Assembly (NCBI RefSeq): GCF_014837165.1
Contig: NZ_JACSPM010000004.1
Coordinates: forward strand, 275,149 to 339,148
DNA length: 64,000 nucleotides
Source of the DNA: Microbacterium gallinarum
GTDB lineage: Bacteria; Actinomycetota; Actinomycetes; Actinomycetales; Microbacteriaceae
Reading direction: 5' to 3'
The number at the start of each line of letters is the position of its first letter. Positions within the stretch are counted from its first letter, which is position 1. The notes below the pieces were generated by a model, which saw only the letters and a program-made list of their open reading frames with translations, ran no database searches and had not been told where the DNA came from. The translations under genes were made by a program, and so were the position numbers. Shown piece after piece: positions 42,523 to 51,198 of the stretch.

Positions 42523-45102
42523 TCAGGCCTCCTGGGGGGCGAGTTCGATGTCGGTGACGGCGAGCTCGTCGGCCTCGGCGTAGACGATCTCGGCGATGCG
42601 GCCGACCGCCTTGAGGTCGCCTTCGGCGAGGCGGAGGGCGTCGAGGGATGCCGGGGGCCCGGCGATCGCGACGCGCGTGACGGGCGTCTTCTGCGAGGCC
42701 TTCGCCTCGGTCTTCGCGCGGCGGATGCCGATCAGCGCCTCGCCGACGACCTTCAGCACGGCGGTGTCGCCCTGGGTCCCGAGCGGCTCGGGCCACGACG
42801 AGGTGTGCACGGACCCCTCGTTGAACCACGACCACGCCTCTTCGGCGGCGAACGCGATCACCGGCGCGAAGAGCCGCAGCATGGTCGACAGGGCGGTGCG
42901 CAGCGCGAGCGCCGCGGACGCCTGGCCCACATCGGTCTGGTTGTACGCGCGCTCCTTGACCAGCTCGAGGTAGTCGTCGCAGAACGTCCAGAAGAACGAT
43001 TCCGTCACCTCGAGGGCGCGGGCGTGGTCGAACGACTCCAGCGCCTTGGTCGCATCGCGCACAACGCCGTCGAGCGTGGTGAGCATGGACGCGTCCAGCG
43101 CGTGCGTGACCTGTGCCCCTTCGGGAACCGGGAACGAGAGCACGAACTTGGCCGCGTTGAGCACCTTGATCGCGAGACGCCGTCCGATCTTGATCTGCGT
43201 CGGGTTCTGCGGGTCGAAGGCGGCGTCGGTGCCGAGGCGGCTCGATGCCGCCCAGTAGCGGACGGCGTCGGAGCCGTGCTGGGCGAGGATGTCGGCGGGC
43301 GTGACGACGTTGCCCTTCGACTTCGACATCTTCTTGCGGTCGGGGTCGACGATGAACCCCGAGATCGCGGCATCCGTCCACGGCGCGCAGTCGTCCTCCA
43401 GCGCGCTGCGCAGCATCGTCGAGAAGAGCCACGTGCGGATGATGTCCTGGCCCTGGGGGCGCACGTCGAATGGCGCCACGAGGTTCCACAGCTCGGGATC
43501 GCGCTCCCAGCCGCCGGCGAGCTGCGGCGTCAGCGAGGAGGTCGCCCACGTGTCGAAGATGTCGGCCTCGCCGTCGAAGCCGCCCGGTACGCCGCGCTGG
43601 TCCTCGGTGTAGCCGGACGGCACGTCGGTGGTCGGGTCGATGGGGAGCGAGGCGGCGTCGGGCGTGAGAACCCGGGTGTAGTCGCGGTCGCCGTTCTCGT
43701 CGAGCCCGTACCAGACCGGGATGGGCACGCCGAAGAATCGCTGGCGCGACACGAGCCAGTCGCCGGTGAGCCCATTGGTCCAGTTCTCGAACCGCACGCG
43801 CATGAAGTCGGGGTGCCATGAGACCTCCCGCCCGAGCGCGATGAGCTTGTCGCGGAGAGCCTCGTCGCGCGCGCCGTTGCGGATGTACCACTGACGGGTC
43901 GACACGATCTCGAGCGGGCGGTCGCCCTTCTCGTAGAACTTGACGGCGTGGGTGAAGGGCTGGGGCGCTCCCTCCATCTCGCCTGACTCCTGCAGCAGCT
44001 CGACGATGCGCTTCTTCGCGCTGAACACCGTCTTGCCCGCCAACTCCGCGTACGCGGCCTTGGCTGCATCCGACGCGATCACGTCGGGGGCCTCGGCCAT
44101 GACGCGGCCGTCCTGGCCCAGGATCGTGCGGTTGGGCAGGTCGAGCTCGCGCCACCAGATGATGTCGGTCACGTCGCCGAAGGTGCAGATCATCGCGATG
44201 CCGGAGCCCTTGTCCTGCTGGGCGAGCGGGTGCGCGAGCACGGGCACCTCGACGTCGAACAGCGGGGTGCGCACGGTGGTGCCGAAGAGCGGCTGGTAGC
44301 GCTCGTCGTCGGGGTGCGCCACGAGGGCGACGCACGCCGGGAGCAGCTCCGGACGCGTCGTCTCGATGTGGACGTCGCCCGAGCCGTCGGCCTTGTGGAA
44401 GGCGACCCGGTGATAGGCGGCGGGCTGATCGCGGTCCTCGAGCTCGGCTTGGGCGATCGCCGAGCGGAAGTCGATGTCCCACAGCGTCGGGGCCATCGCC
44501 TGGTAGGCCTCGCCGCGCTCCAGATTGCGCAGGAACGCCAACTGACTGGTGCGCAGGGTATCGTCCGAGATGGTGCGGTAGGTCTGCGTCCAGTCGACGC
44601 TGAGTCCGAGCGAGCGCCACAGCGCCTCGAAGTGCTTCTCGTCCTCGACGGTGAGCTTCTCGCAGAGCTCGATGAAGTTGCGGCGGCTCACCGGCACCTG
44701 GTCGGCGGCGCGGCTGCTCTTGTTGTCACCGCCCTCGAACGGCGGCGTGAAGTCGGGGTCGTACGGCAGCGACGGATCGCAGCGGACGCCGTAGTAGTTC
44801 TGCACGCGCCGCTCGGTCGGCAGGCCGTTGTCGTCCCAGCCCATCGGGTAGAAGACGGTCTTGCCGCGCATGCGCTCGAAGCGCACCTTCACGTCGGTGT
44901 GCGTGTAGCTGAACACGTGGCCGATGTGGAGGCTCCCCGACGCCGTGGGCGGGGGAGTGTCGACCGAGAAGATGCCGGCACGGCCGACTTCGGCGGCGCG
45001 GATGCGGTCGAACAGGTACGTGCCCTGCTCTGTCCAGGCGGCGTCCCACTTGTCTTCGAGACCCTCGAGTGCGGGCTTGTCGGGAATCAGCGCGTCGGCC
45101 AT
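42523..45102 (-). CDS. valS: Valyl-tRNA synthetase
   Basis: Class I aminoacyl-tRNA synthetase charging tRNA-Val, 859 aa. HIGH motif SGSLHIGHVFSYTHTD lies near residue 57 and KMSKS motif RKKMSKSKGNVV near 594. The CP1 editing domain is between them (TTRPELLPACVALVAHPDD), and the anticodon-binding domain is C-terminal. The N-terminus PALEGLEDKWDAAWTEQGTY lacks the C-terminal coiled coil of E. coli ValS, matching the shorter actinobacterial form. GAGGAG precedes the ATG at 45102, which excludes the upstream in-frame start. No T-box is seen in the 97-bp upstream gap, unlike ileS. The small 82-aa gene follows. Confidence 0.97.
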   Translation of the reverse strand: MADALIPDKPALEGLEDKWDAAWTEQGTYLFDRIRAAEVGRAGIFSVDTPPPTASGSLHIGHVFSYTHTDVKVRFERMRGKTVFYPMGWDDNGLPTERRVQNYYGVRCDPSLPYDPDFTPPFEGGDNKSSRAADQVPVSRRNFIELCEKLTVEDEKHFEALWRSLGLSVDWTQTYRTISDDTLRTSQLAFLRNLERGEAYQAMAPTLWDIDFRSAIAQAELEDRDQPAAYHRVAFHKADGSGDVHIETTRPELLPACVALVAHPDDERYQPLFGTTVRTPLFDVEVPVLAHPLAQQDKGSGIAMICTFGDVTDIIWWRELDLPNRTILGQDGRVMAEAPDVIASDAAKAAYAELAGKTVFSAKKRIVELLQESGEMEGAPQPFTHAVKFYEKGDRPLEIVSTRQWYIRNGARDEALRDKLIALGREVSWHPDFMRVRFENWTNGLTGDWLVSRQRFFGVPIPVWYGLDENGDRDYTRVLTPDAASLPIDPTTDVPSGYTEDQRGVPGGFDGEADIFDTWATSSLTPQLAGGWERDPELWNLVAPFDVRPQGQDIIRTWLFSTMLRSALEDDCAPWTDAAISGFIVDPDRKKMSKSKGNVVTPADILAQHGSDAVRYWAASSRLGTDAAFDPQNPTQIKIGRRLAIKVLNAAKFVLSFPVPEGAQVTHALDASMLTTLDGVVRDATKALESFDHARALEVTESFFWTFCDDYLELVKERAYNQTDVGQASAALALRTALSTMLRLFAPVIAFAAEEAWSWFNEGSVHTSSWPEPLGTQGDTAVLKVVGEALIGIRRAKTEAKASQKTPVTRVAIAGPPASLDALRLAEGDLKAVGRIAEIVYAEADELAVTDIELAPQEA

Positions 45103-45199
45103 AGGGGTCTCCTCGTTCGATATGTGCGGCACTGTGTGAGCGTGCCTGAGTGTGGGTTGCCGCACGATTCTACCGGGTCGGCCGGCCGAGCCCGGCGGC

Positions 45200-45859
45200 T
45201 CAGTCCTGGACGTCGATGGCGAGCGCCGCGGCGAACGCCGGCGCGAGCTGCTCGACCTGCCACGGGGTCAGCGTCACCCGGCGCAGCGATGCCACGTCGA
45301 GGTACGCCGCGGCGTCGAGCCCTCGGAAGTCCACGCTGTCCGCGCGCATCCCGCGGGTGTCGACCTCACCGGCCCGGGTGTTCTCGAAGCGCACGCGTGT
45401 GAGGGTGGCCTGCGGCAGGTCGAGGGTCTCGATCGTGCAGTCGGCCACGAGCAGGTCTTCGACCTTCGCCCCGCCGAGGGAGAGATAGTCGATGCGGATG
45501 CCGCGCAGTTCGACCTCGTCCATGCCGGCCGCTCCCAGATCGAGGGTCCCGATGCGACCGCCGGTCAGCCGCACGCGCCGGAGTCGCGCGTCGGCGCCGT
45601 GCACACTCGTCGCGCGCAGCGCGTCGAACTCCACATCCACCAGGGTCGCTCCGGTGAGGTCGAGACGATCGACGGATGCCGCGGCGACCGTGCACTCGGT
45701 GAGCGCGGCGTGCGAGGCATCCACCTCCCCGTCCAATCCGCCGATGCTCGCCTGCAGATGATCTGCGCGCCGCTCGAGTCCGATGACGTCGGTGAGCTCG
45801 CGGGGGAGATCGGGCGCGGAGACGCGCGGGGGCTGCGGATACGCCGGGGGACGGGCCAT
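45200..45859 (-). CDS. Pentapeptide-repeat protein
   Basis: Protein of 219 aa. After a helical N-terminal region, residues about 45-185 contain imperfect A(D/N)LXX-like pentapeptides (LDLTGATLVDVEF, VRLTGGRIGTLDL, VELRGIRIDYLSL, IETLDLPQATLTRVRF). These would form a right-handed quadrilateral beta-helix. Some pentapeptide proteins mimic DNA and protect gyrase (MfpA/Qnr), but this one is less regular and carries N- and C-terminal extensions, so that role is not assumed. The ATG lies 6 nt after a TAGCGT -10, so the gene is leaderless. It is divergent from the ABC importer operon. Confidence 0.85.
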   Translation of the reverse strand: MARPPAYPQPPRVSAPDLPRELTDVIGLERRADHLQASIGGLDGEVDASHAALTECTVAAASVDRLDLTGATLVDVEFDALRATSVHGADARLRRVRLTGGRIGTLDLGAAGMDEVELRGIRIDYLSLGGAKVEDLLVADCTIETLDLPQATLTRVRFENTRAGEVDTRGMRADSVDFRGLDAAAYLDVASLRRVTLTPWQVEQLAPAFAAALAIDVQD

Positions 45860-45865
45860 GCGACG

Positions 45866-45871
45866 ACGCTA
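45866..45871 (-). promoter_or_regulatory. -10 element TAGCGT, leaderless pentapeptide-repeat gene promoter
   Basis: On the minus strand TAGCGT ends 6 nt before the ATG at 45859, with no Shine-Dalgarno sequence between. Confidence 0.45.
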
Positions 45872-46007
45872 TCGAAGGGCTGTGCCGACGTGCGGGAGCC
45901 GCCGTCGCGAGGCGCGGGAACAATCGGGGCGAGGGGAGCGTTTATCGACCGCGTCCACAAACCGATAGCGTAGAGACATCCCCGTCTCAGACTTCCCGAG
46001 GTCAGCC

Positions 46008-47624
46008 ATGCCCGTTTCCCCCTTGCGCCGACGCCTGGCCGTCGCCGCCGCTCCGCTCATCGCCGCGCTCGTGCTCAGCTCGTGCGCGGCCGCCACGACC
46101 GACGCCGGCGACGGCGGCGGTGAGGTGGTGTGGGCGATCGAGGGCGCGAACCTGTCGGCCGGCCACATGGATCCCCAGACGAGCCAGCTCGACGTGTCGT
46201 CGATGGTGCAGCGCGCCGCGCTGGACTCGCTGGTGTTCCAGGAGGCCGACGGCTCATTCTCACCGTGGCTCGCCGAGAGCTGGGAGATCGAGGACGACGG
46301 CGCCTCCTACGTCTTCACCCTTCGCGACGACGTGACATTCCACGACGGCGAGCCCTTCGACGCGGCGGCGGTGAAGGCGAACTTCGACCGCATCGCCGAC
46401 CCTGAGACCGCATCGGCCCAGGCGGCCAGCATGCTCGGCGGCGAGTTCTATGCGGGCACCGAGGTCGTCGACGAGCACACGGTGCGCGTCTCGTTCACCC
46501 AGCCGTACTCGCCGTTCCTGCAGGCGGCGAGCACTGCACTGCTCGGGTTCTACTCGCCGGCGGTCCTCGAGGCGTCGGCCGATCAGCTCAAGGCGGGCGG
46601 TCCCGGCATCACGGTCGGCACCGGTCCGTTCGAGCTCACCGAGTACACGCCGGACCAGGAGATCGTCTACACGCGCAACGACGACTACGCGTGGGGGCCG
46701 CATGACTCCGGCGCGGCGCAGTTCGAGACGCTGCGCGTCGAGATCCTTCCCGAGGCATCCGTCCGGGTGGGAGTCGTCGAGAGCGGCGAGGCCGACCTGG
46801 CCAGCCAGCTGCCCCCGAACCTGGCCGCCGACCTGGACGACTCGCTCACCGTCGACTCGAAGGAGTACCCGGGTCTTCCGTACTCGCTGTACTTGAACGA
46901 GAAGCACGGCGTCTTCGCCGACCAGAAGGTGCGACAGGCGTTCGCGCAGGCCATCGACATCGACACGGCCGTCGACGAGATCTTCTTCGGCCAGTTCCCC
47001 CGCGCATGGTCGGTGCTCGGATCCACGACCCCGACGTACGACGCGTCGCTGGAGGGCTCGTGGCCGTTCGACGCCAGCGCGGCCGAGACGCTCCTCGACG
47101 AGGCCGGGTGGACGGCGCGCGACGCCGAGGGCTACCGCACGAAGGACGGCGAGCGCCTCTCGGCCCGTTGGATCGCGTGGACGCCCGTGCCGGACGACCG
47201 AGCCGCACTCGCCAATGCGATCCAGTCCGACCTCAAGGCCGTCGGCTTCGAGGTCGTGCGCGAGGTGCTCGAGCCCGGCGCGTACAACGAGCAGTACGGG
47301 CCGAAGACCTTCGACCTCACCGACTGGGGCTTCTCCGGGGTGGATCCCGATCTGCTGCGCAGCCACCTCCACACCGAGGGCTTCCAGAACGCCTCGCAGG
47401 TGAGCGACGCCGACCTCGATGCGCTCCTCGAGCGCGGTGTGGCGACAGCCGACACCGCCGAGCGCGGCGAGATCTACGGCGAGGTGCAGCAGTGGAACGC
47501 CGTGCACGTCGCGATCGTCCCGCTGTACAGCCCGTCGCTCATCACCGCCGTCGGCGACACGGTGGAGGGGCTCGCCTACGATCTGTACGGGCGCCCGCTG
47601 TTCTACGACGTCAGCGTCGGCTGA
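46008..47624 (+). CDS. ABC importer substrate-binding lipoprotein, family 5 (peptide/nickel/opine type)
   Basis: Extracytoplasmic receptor of 538 aa. The signal peptide RRRLAVAAAPLIAALVLSSC ends in the lipobox LSSC, Cys at about residue 26, so it is lipid-anchored. The family 5 signature region LAESWEIEDDGASYVFTLRD and VTFHDGEPFDAAAVKANFDR is clear. The C-terminal lobe contains FDLTDWGFSGVDPDLLRSHL. GAGG is 7 nt before the ATG. A weak TAGCGT -10 lies at 45966-45971. It heads the operon receptor-permease-permease-ATPase. The ligand cannot be determined; peptides, Ni-complexes and opines are all transported by this family. Confidence 0.95.
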   Translation: MPVSPLRRRLAVAAAPLIAALVLSSCAAATTDAGDGGGEVVWAIEGANLSAGHMDPQTSQLDVSSMVQRAALDSLVFQEADGSFSPWLAESWEIEDDGASYVFTLRDDVTFHDGEPFDAAAVKANFDRIADPETASAQAASMLGGEFYAGTEVVDEHTVRVSFTQPYSPFLQAASTALLGFYSPAVLEASADQLKAGGPGITVGTGPFELTEYTPDQEIVYTRNDDYAWGPHDSGAAQFETLRVEILPEASVRVGVVESGEADLASQLPPNLAADLDDSLTVDSKEYPGLPYSLYLNEKHGVFADQKVRQAFAQAIDIDTAVDEIFFGQFPRAWSVLGSTTPTYDASLEGSWPFDASAAETLLDEAGWTARDAEGYRTKDGERLSARWIAWTPVPDDRAALANAIQSDLKAVGFEVVREVLEPGAYNEQYGPKTFDLTDWGFSGVDPDLLRSHLHTEGFQNASQVSDADLDALLERGVATADTAERGEIYGEVQQWNAVHVAIVPLYSPSLITAVGDTVEGLAYDLYGRPLFYDVSVG

Positions 47625-47658
47625 CCCGGCGCCCGGGAAGGGCAGGGCGCAGCACGAG

Positions 47659-48642
47659 ATGACGGCACGGCGGGAGGGTCTCGCGCGCCTCGCGGCGCGA
47701 GCCGCGGGGATCGCGGCATCCATCGTCATCGTGCTGTGGGGAGCCGCGACCGTCGCCTTTCTCGCGCTTCGGATCATCCCGGGCGACCCCGTCGAGGTCA
47801 TGCTCGGCCCGCAGGCGCAGGTGAGCGACGCGGTGAAGGACGGGATCCGTGCCGAGCTCGGCCTCGACCGCCCGCCGCTGGAGCAGTACATCGGCTATCT
47901 CGGTCAGCTGCTGCGCGGCGATCTCGGCGAGTCGTATCAGCTGCGGATGCCGGTGACCGAGGTCATCGGCCGTCAGCTCGGCGCGACACTGCAGCTCTCC
48001 GCGCTCGCGCTGCTGATCGCCGTCGCGGTGGCGTTCGCCGTGGCACTGCTCGCGCGCGGCCGGGCGTCGCGCGGCGTGGTCGCCGGCGTCGAGCTGGTGG
48101 TCCTCTCGTCGCCGGTGTTCTGGATCGGGCTGCTCCTGCTGAGCGTCTTCGCGTTCGGGCTCGGGTGGTTCCCCGTCGCCGGCTCGCGGAATCCTGCGAC
48201 CATCGTGCTCCCGGCCGTCACGCTCGCCCTGCCGATCGCGGCGCTGCTCGGCCAGGTCCTCCGCGACGGCATCGAAGCCGCCGAGCGTCAGCCGTTCGCC
48301 ACCACCGTGCGCGCCCGCGGTGCCGGGCCGACGTGGCTCACCCTCCACCACACGCTCCGGCACGGGGCCACCGGCGCCCTCACGCTCGCCGCCTATCTCG
48401 TCGGGTCCCTTCTCGGCGGTGCGGTGCTCGTCGAGACCGTCTTCGCCCGCCCGGGGCTCGGCCGCGTCACCCTCGCGGCCATCACCGACCGCGACCTCCC
48501 CGTGATCACGGGCATCATCCTTCTGAGCGCGGTCGTCTTCGTCATCGTCAACCTCGTCGTCGAACTCACCTATCCGCTCCTCGACCCGCGGCTGCGGCGC
48601 GCACCGGGCGCCGGCGTCGCGCGAGAGCAGGTGGTCGCATGA
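47659..48642 (+). CDS. ABC importer permease, DppB/OppB type
   Basis: Membrane subunit of 327 aa. Six transmembrane segments start with IAASIVIVLWGAATVAFLAL. ALRIIPGDPVEVMLGPQA and the extracytoplasmic loop (AELGLDRPPLEQYIGYLGQLLRGDLG) are typical of DppB. The EAA coupling loop is TTVRARGAGPTWLTLHHTLR. The ATG at 47659 is 34 bp after the receptor gene; the longer frame upstream overlaps that gene in another phase and is rejected. It overlaps the next permease by 4 nt. Confidence 0.94.
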   Translation: MTARREGLARLAARAAGIAASIVIVLWGAATVAFLALRIIPGDPVEVMLGPQAQVSDAVKDGIRAELGLDRPPLEQYIGYLGQLLRGDLGESYQLRMPVTEVIGRQLGATLQLSALALLIAVAVAFAVALLARGRASRGVVAGVELVVLSSPVFWIGLLLLSVFAFGLGWFPVAGSRNPATIVLPAVTLALPIAALLGQVLRDGIEAAERQPFATTVRARGAGPTWLTLHHTLRHGATGALTLAAYLVGSLLGGAVLVETVFARPGLGRVTLAAITDRDLPVITGIILLSAVVFVIVNLVVELTYPLLDPRLRRAPGAGVAREQVVA

Positions 48643-49451
48643 GCGCGTCCCGCCGGGTCGGCATGCTCGCCGCGCTCGTCGTGCTCGTGGCGATCGCCGC
48701 GCTGGCCGTCGCGCCCCAGCTCTTCGCCACGCACGACCCTCTCCAGACCGACGTGCGCGCGACTCTGCTGCCGCCCAGCGCCGAGCACTTCTTCGGCACC
48801 GACCAGAGCGGACGCGACGTCTACTCGCGCGTCGTCTACGGCACGGGCCGATCGGTCGGCATCGGCGTGCTGGCGACAGCCCTGGCGTTCGCGGTCGGCC
48901 TGACGGTCGGCGCGCTGTCGGGTGTGGCGCCGCGCGTCGTGGACGCCGTCGCCATGCGCGCCACCGACATCCTGCTGGCGTTCCCCGAGTTCCTCATCGC
49001 CCTCGTCGTGGTCGCCGTGCTCGGGCCGGGGCCGGTGAACGTCGCGATCGCTGTGACGCTCGCCGCCGTCCCGATATACATCCGTCTGGCGAGGGTGCAG
49101 ACCCGCTCGCTCCGGCTGGCCGAGCACGTCGAAGCGGCGCGCATCCTCGGCGTCTCGGCGCCGCTGGCGTTCACTCGTCACGTCGTCCCCGGCGTCGTGG
49201 GCGCGCTGAGCGTGCTCGCCACCATCGGCATCGGCTCGAGCATCCTCGCGGCGGCCGGGCTCAGCTTCCTCGGCCTGGGGCCGACCGAACCGAGCCCCGA
49301 GTGGGGGCTGATGCTCGCCGGCGGGCGCAACGTCATCGGTCAGGCATGGTGGGTGTCGGCGTTCCCGGGTGCGGCGATCACGCTCACGGTGATCGCCGCG
49401 ACGATCGTGGGTCGCGTCCTGCGAGCCCGGGCGGAGGGGCGCACACGATGA
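48639..49451 (+). CDS. ABC importer permease, DppC/OppC type
   Basis: Second membrane subunit of 270 aa with about six helices. HFFGTDQSGRDVYSRVVYGT is the DppC signature after the first helix. The EAA loop is EAARILGVSAPLAFTRHVVP. It lacks the longer N-terminal tail of E. coli DppC (300 aa). It is coupled by ATGA overlaps to both neighbours, so the four transport genes form a tight operon. Confidence 0.94.
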   Translation: MSASRRVGMLAALVVLVAIAALAVAPQLFATHDPLQTDVRATLLPPSAEHFFGTDQSGRDVYSRVVYGTGRSVGIGVLATALAFAVGLTVGALSGVAPRVVDAVAMRATDILLAFPEFLIALVVVAVLGPGPVNVAIAVTLAAVPIYIRLARVQTRSLRLAEHVEAARILGVSAPLAFTRHVVPGVVGALSVLATIGIGSSILAAAGLSFLGLGPTEPSPEWGLMLAGGRNVIGQAWWVSAFPGAAITLTVIAATIVGRVLRARAEGRTR

Positions 49452-50995
49452 CCGGACTGACCGTGCGCGGGCTGAGCGTCTCGATCGGCGACCTGCGAGC
49501 CGTCGACGATCTCGACGTCGCGGTGGCCCCGGGGGAGTGCGTTGCGATCATCGGCGAGTCCGGCGCGGGCAAGTCCCTCACCGCCCGCGCGCTGCTCGGA
49601 CTGTCCCCGGCAGGAGCCACGGTGCGCGCCGACGCGCTCGACATCGACGGCGTCGACGCGCGCGCCCTGAGCGAACGGGCCTGGCGCCGGCTGCGCGGAT
49701 CCCGCATCGCCCTCGTCTCGCAGGATGCCCTGGTGTCGCTCGACCCGCTGCGCCGCGTGGAGGCCGAGGTCGCCGAGCCCCTCCGACTGCACGGCGAGCG
49801 GATGCCGCGCCCCGTGCTCCGCGATCGCGTCCACGCCCTCCTCAGCGAGGTCGCGATGCCCGACCCCGCCCGGCGGGCGCGGCAGTATCCGCATGAGCTG
49901 TCCGGCGGGCTGCGGCAGCGGGCGCTCATCGCTTCGGCGCTGGCCGGCGCGCCGGCGATCCTGGTCGCGGACGAGGCCACGACCGCGCTCGACGCCACCG
50001 TGCAGGCGCGCATCCTCGTCCTCCTGCGCGCCATCGCCGACCGCGGCGTCGCCGTCGTGTTCATCAGCCACGATTTCTCGGCCGTGCGCGGGGTCGCCGA
50101 CGGCGTGCTCGTGATGCGTGGCGGGCGCGTCGTCGAGCGCGGCGCGACCGAGGCGGTGTTCGAGGACCCGCAGCATCCGTACACGCGCAGTCTGGTCGCC
50201 GCCGCCGCGCACGAGCCGCGGCCGACGTCGGGCGACGTCTCGCCCACGCGGCTCAGCGTGAGCGGGCTGTCCAAGGCGTTCGACGTTCCGGCGGCCGTCG
50301 ACGTGAGCTTCGCCGTGCCGCGAGGGCGCACCCTGGGCATCGTGGGGGAGTCGGGGTCGGGCAAGACGACCGTCGCCCGCATGATCGTGGGCATCGAGCG
50401 TCCGGACTCTGGCGAGGTGCTCCTCGACGGTGAGATCCCGACGGCGGCGGCGCTGCGCCGCATCCAGCTCGTGCACCAGAACCCTGCCGGCGCCCTCGAC
50501 CCCCGCTGGCGCATCGGCCGGTCGATCGCCGAGGCGCTCGAGGCGGGCGGTGTGCCGCGCGCCGCCCGGCGACAGCAGGCGCTCGCGCTGCTCGCCGAGG
50601 TCGAGCTCGACCCGGCGCTGGCCCGGCGACGCCCGTCGGAGCTCTCGGGCGGGCAGCGCCAGCGCGTCGCCATCGCCCGCGCTCTGGCGCCCGACCCCGA
50701 GGTGCTCGTGCTCGACGAGCCGGTCTCGGCTCTCGATCCCCTCGTGCGCGAGCGGGTCCTCGCCCTGCTCGCCCGACTGCAGCGCGACCGCGGGCTGACG
50801 CTCGTCTTCGTCTCGCACGACCTCGATGTGGTGGCGGCCGTGGCGGACGAGGTCGTCGTGATGAAGGACGGTGTCGTGGTCGAGCAGGGTGCGACCGCGG
50901 AGGTGTTCGCCGGGGCGCGGCATCCGTTCACGCGAGAGCTGCTCGCTGCGGCTCGCTCGCTGCCGCCGCGTGCGCAGGGTGCGGCACCCGCGTAG
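49448..50995 (+). CDS. Fused DppD-DppF ABC ATPase (two nucleotide-binding domains)
   Basis: A single 515-aa protein with two complete ATPase domains that would energise the adjacent permease pair. Domain 1 (about 1-250) has GESGAGKSLTA, ELSGGLRQRALIASALA and ILVADEATTALDATV. Domain 2 (about 265-510) has GESGSGKTTVARM, ELSGGQRQRVAIARALA and LVLDEPVSALDPLV. In many bacteria these are separate DppD and DppF. It lacks the Cys-rich C-terminal [4Fe-4S] tails found in some DppD/DppF, and the linker is short. The TAG stop at 50993-50995 is also the start of a TAGACT -10 for the ileS leader. Confidence 0.95.
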   Translation: MTGLTVRGLSVSIGDLRAVDDLDVAVAPGECVAIIGESGAGKSLTARALLGLSPAGATVRADALDIDGVDARALSERAWRRLRGSRIALVSQDALVSLDPLRRVEAEVAEPLRLHGERMPRPVLRDRVHALLSEVAMPDPARRARQYPHELSGGLRQRALIASALAGAPAILVADEATTALDATVQARILVLLRAIADRGVAVVFISHDFSAVRGVADGVLVMRGGRVVERGATEAVFEDPQHPYTRSLVAAAAHEPRPTSGDVSPTRLSVSGLSKAFDVPAAVDVSFAVPRGRTLGIVGESGSGKTTVARMIVGIERPDSGEVLLDGEIPTAAALRRIQLVHQNPAGALDPRWRIGRSIAEALEAGGVPRAARRQQALALLAEVELDPALARRRPSELSGGQRQRVAIARALAPDPEVLVLDEPVSALDPLVRERVLALLARLQRDRGLTLVFVSHDLDVVAAVADEVVVMKDGVVVEQGATAEVFAGARHPFTRELLAAARSLPPRAQGAAPA

Positions 50996-50998
50996 ACT
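50993..50998 (+). promoter_or_regulatory. -10 element TAGACT for the ileS T-box transcript, overlapping the upstream stop codon
   Basis: TAGACT contains the TAG stop of the ATPase gene. Transcription would start near 51005, just before the T-box stem I. Confidence 0.45.
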
Positions 50999-51004
50999 CT
51001 TCGC

Positions 51005-51198
51005 AGCAGCATCGATCCGGCCATCACCGGGGAGCTCTCGGAAGAACAGGACTCCGGTCCCCACTAGAACCGAGCGGGTCAGGCCCGTCACAGCCGCAGT
51101 GAGAGTGGGTCCCCGCCGTTCGGCGGGGGTCACGCGGGGTGGTACCGCGGCTCGCAAGGGTCGTCCTCGCAGGAAGCATCGCAACCTGCTGGAGTGAC
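51005..51198 (+). promoter_or_regulatory. ileS T-box riboswitch (translational, actinobacterial short stem-I class)
   Basis: Stem I (about 51015-51060) presents an ATC (Ile) specifier at 51023-51025. This is followed by stems with CGGTCCCCACTAGAACCGAG and a GC-rich stem III (51113-51130). The T-box GTGGTACCGCGG is at 51139-51150. No U-tract terminator follows. Instead the leader runs to GCTGGAG 5-6 nt before the ATG, so uncharged tRNA-Ile probably frees the ribosome-binding site rather than blocking termination. Confidence 0.92.

Noticed and set aside
51139..51198. In-frame upstream ATG for ileS
   Set aside because: It falls inside the T-box GTGGTACCGCGG and gives a non-conserved N-terminus.
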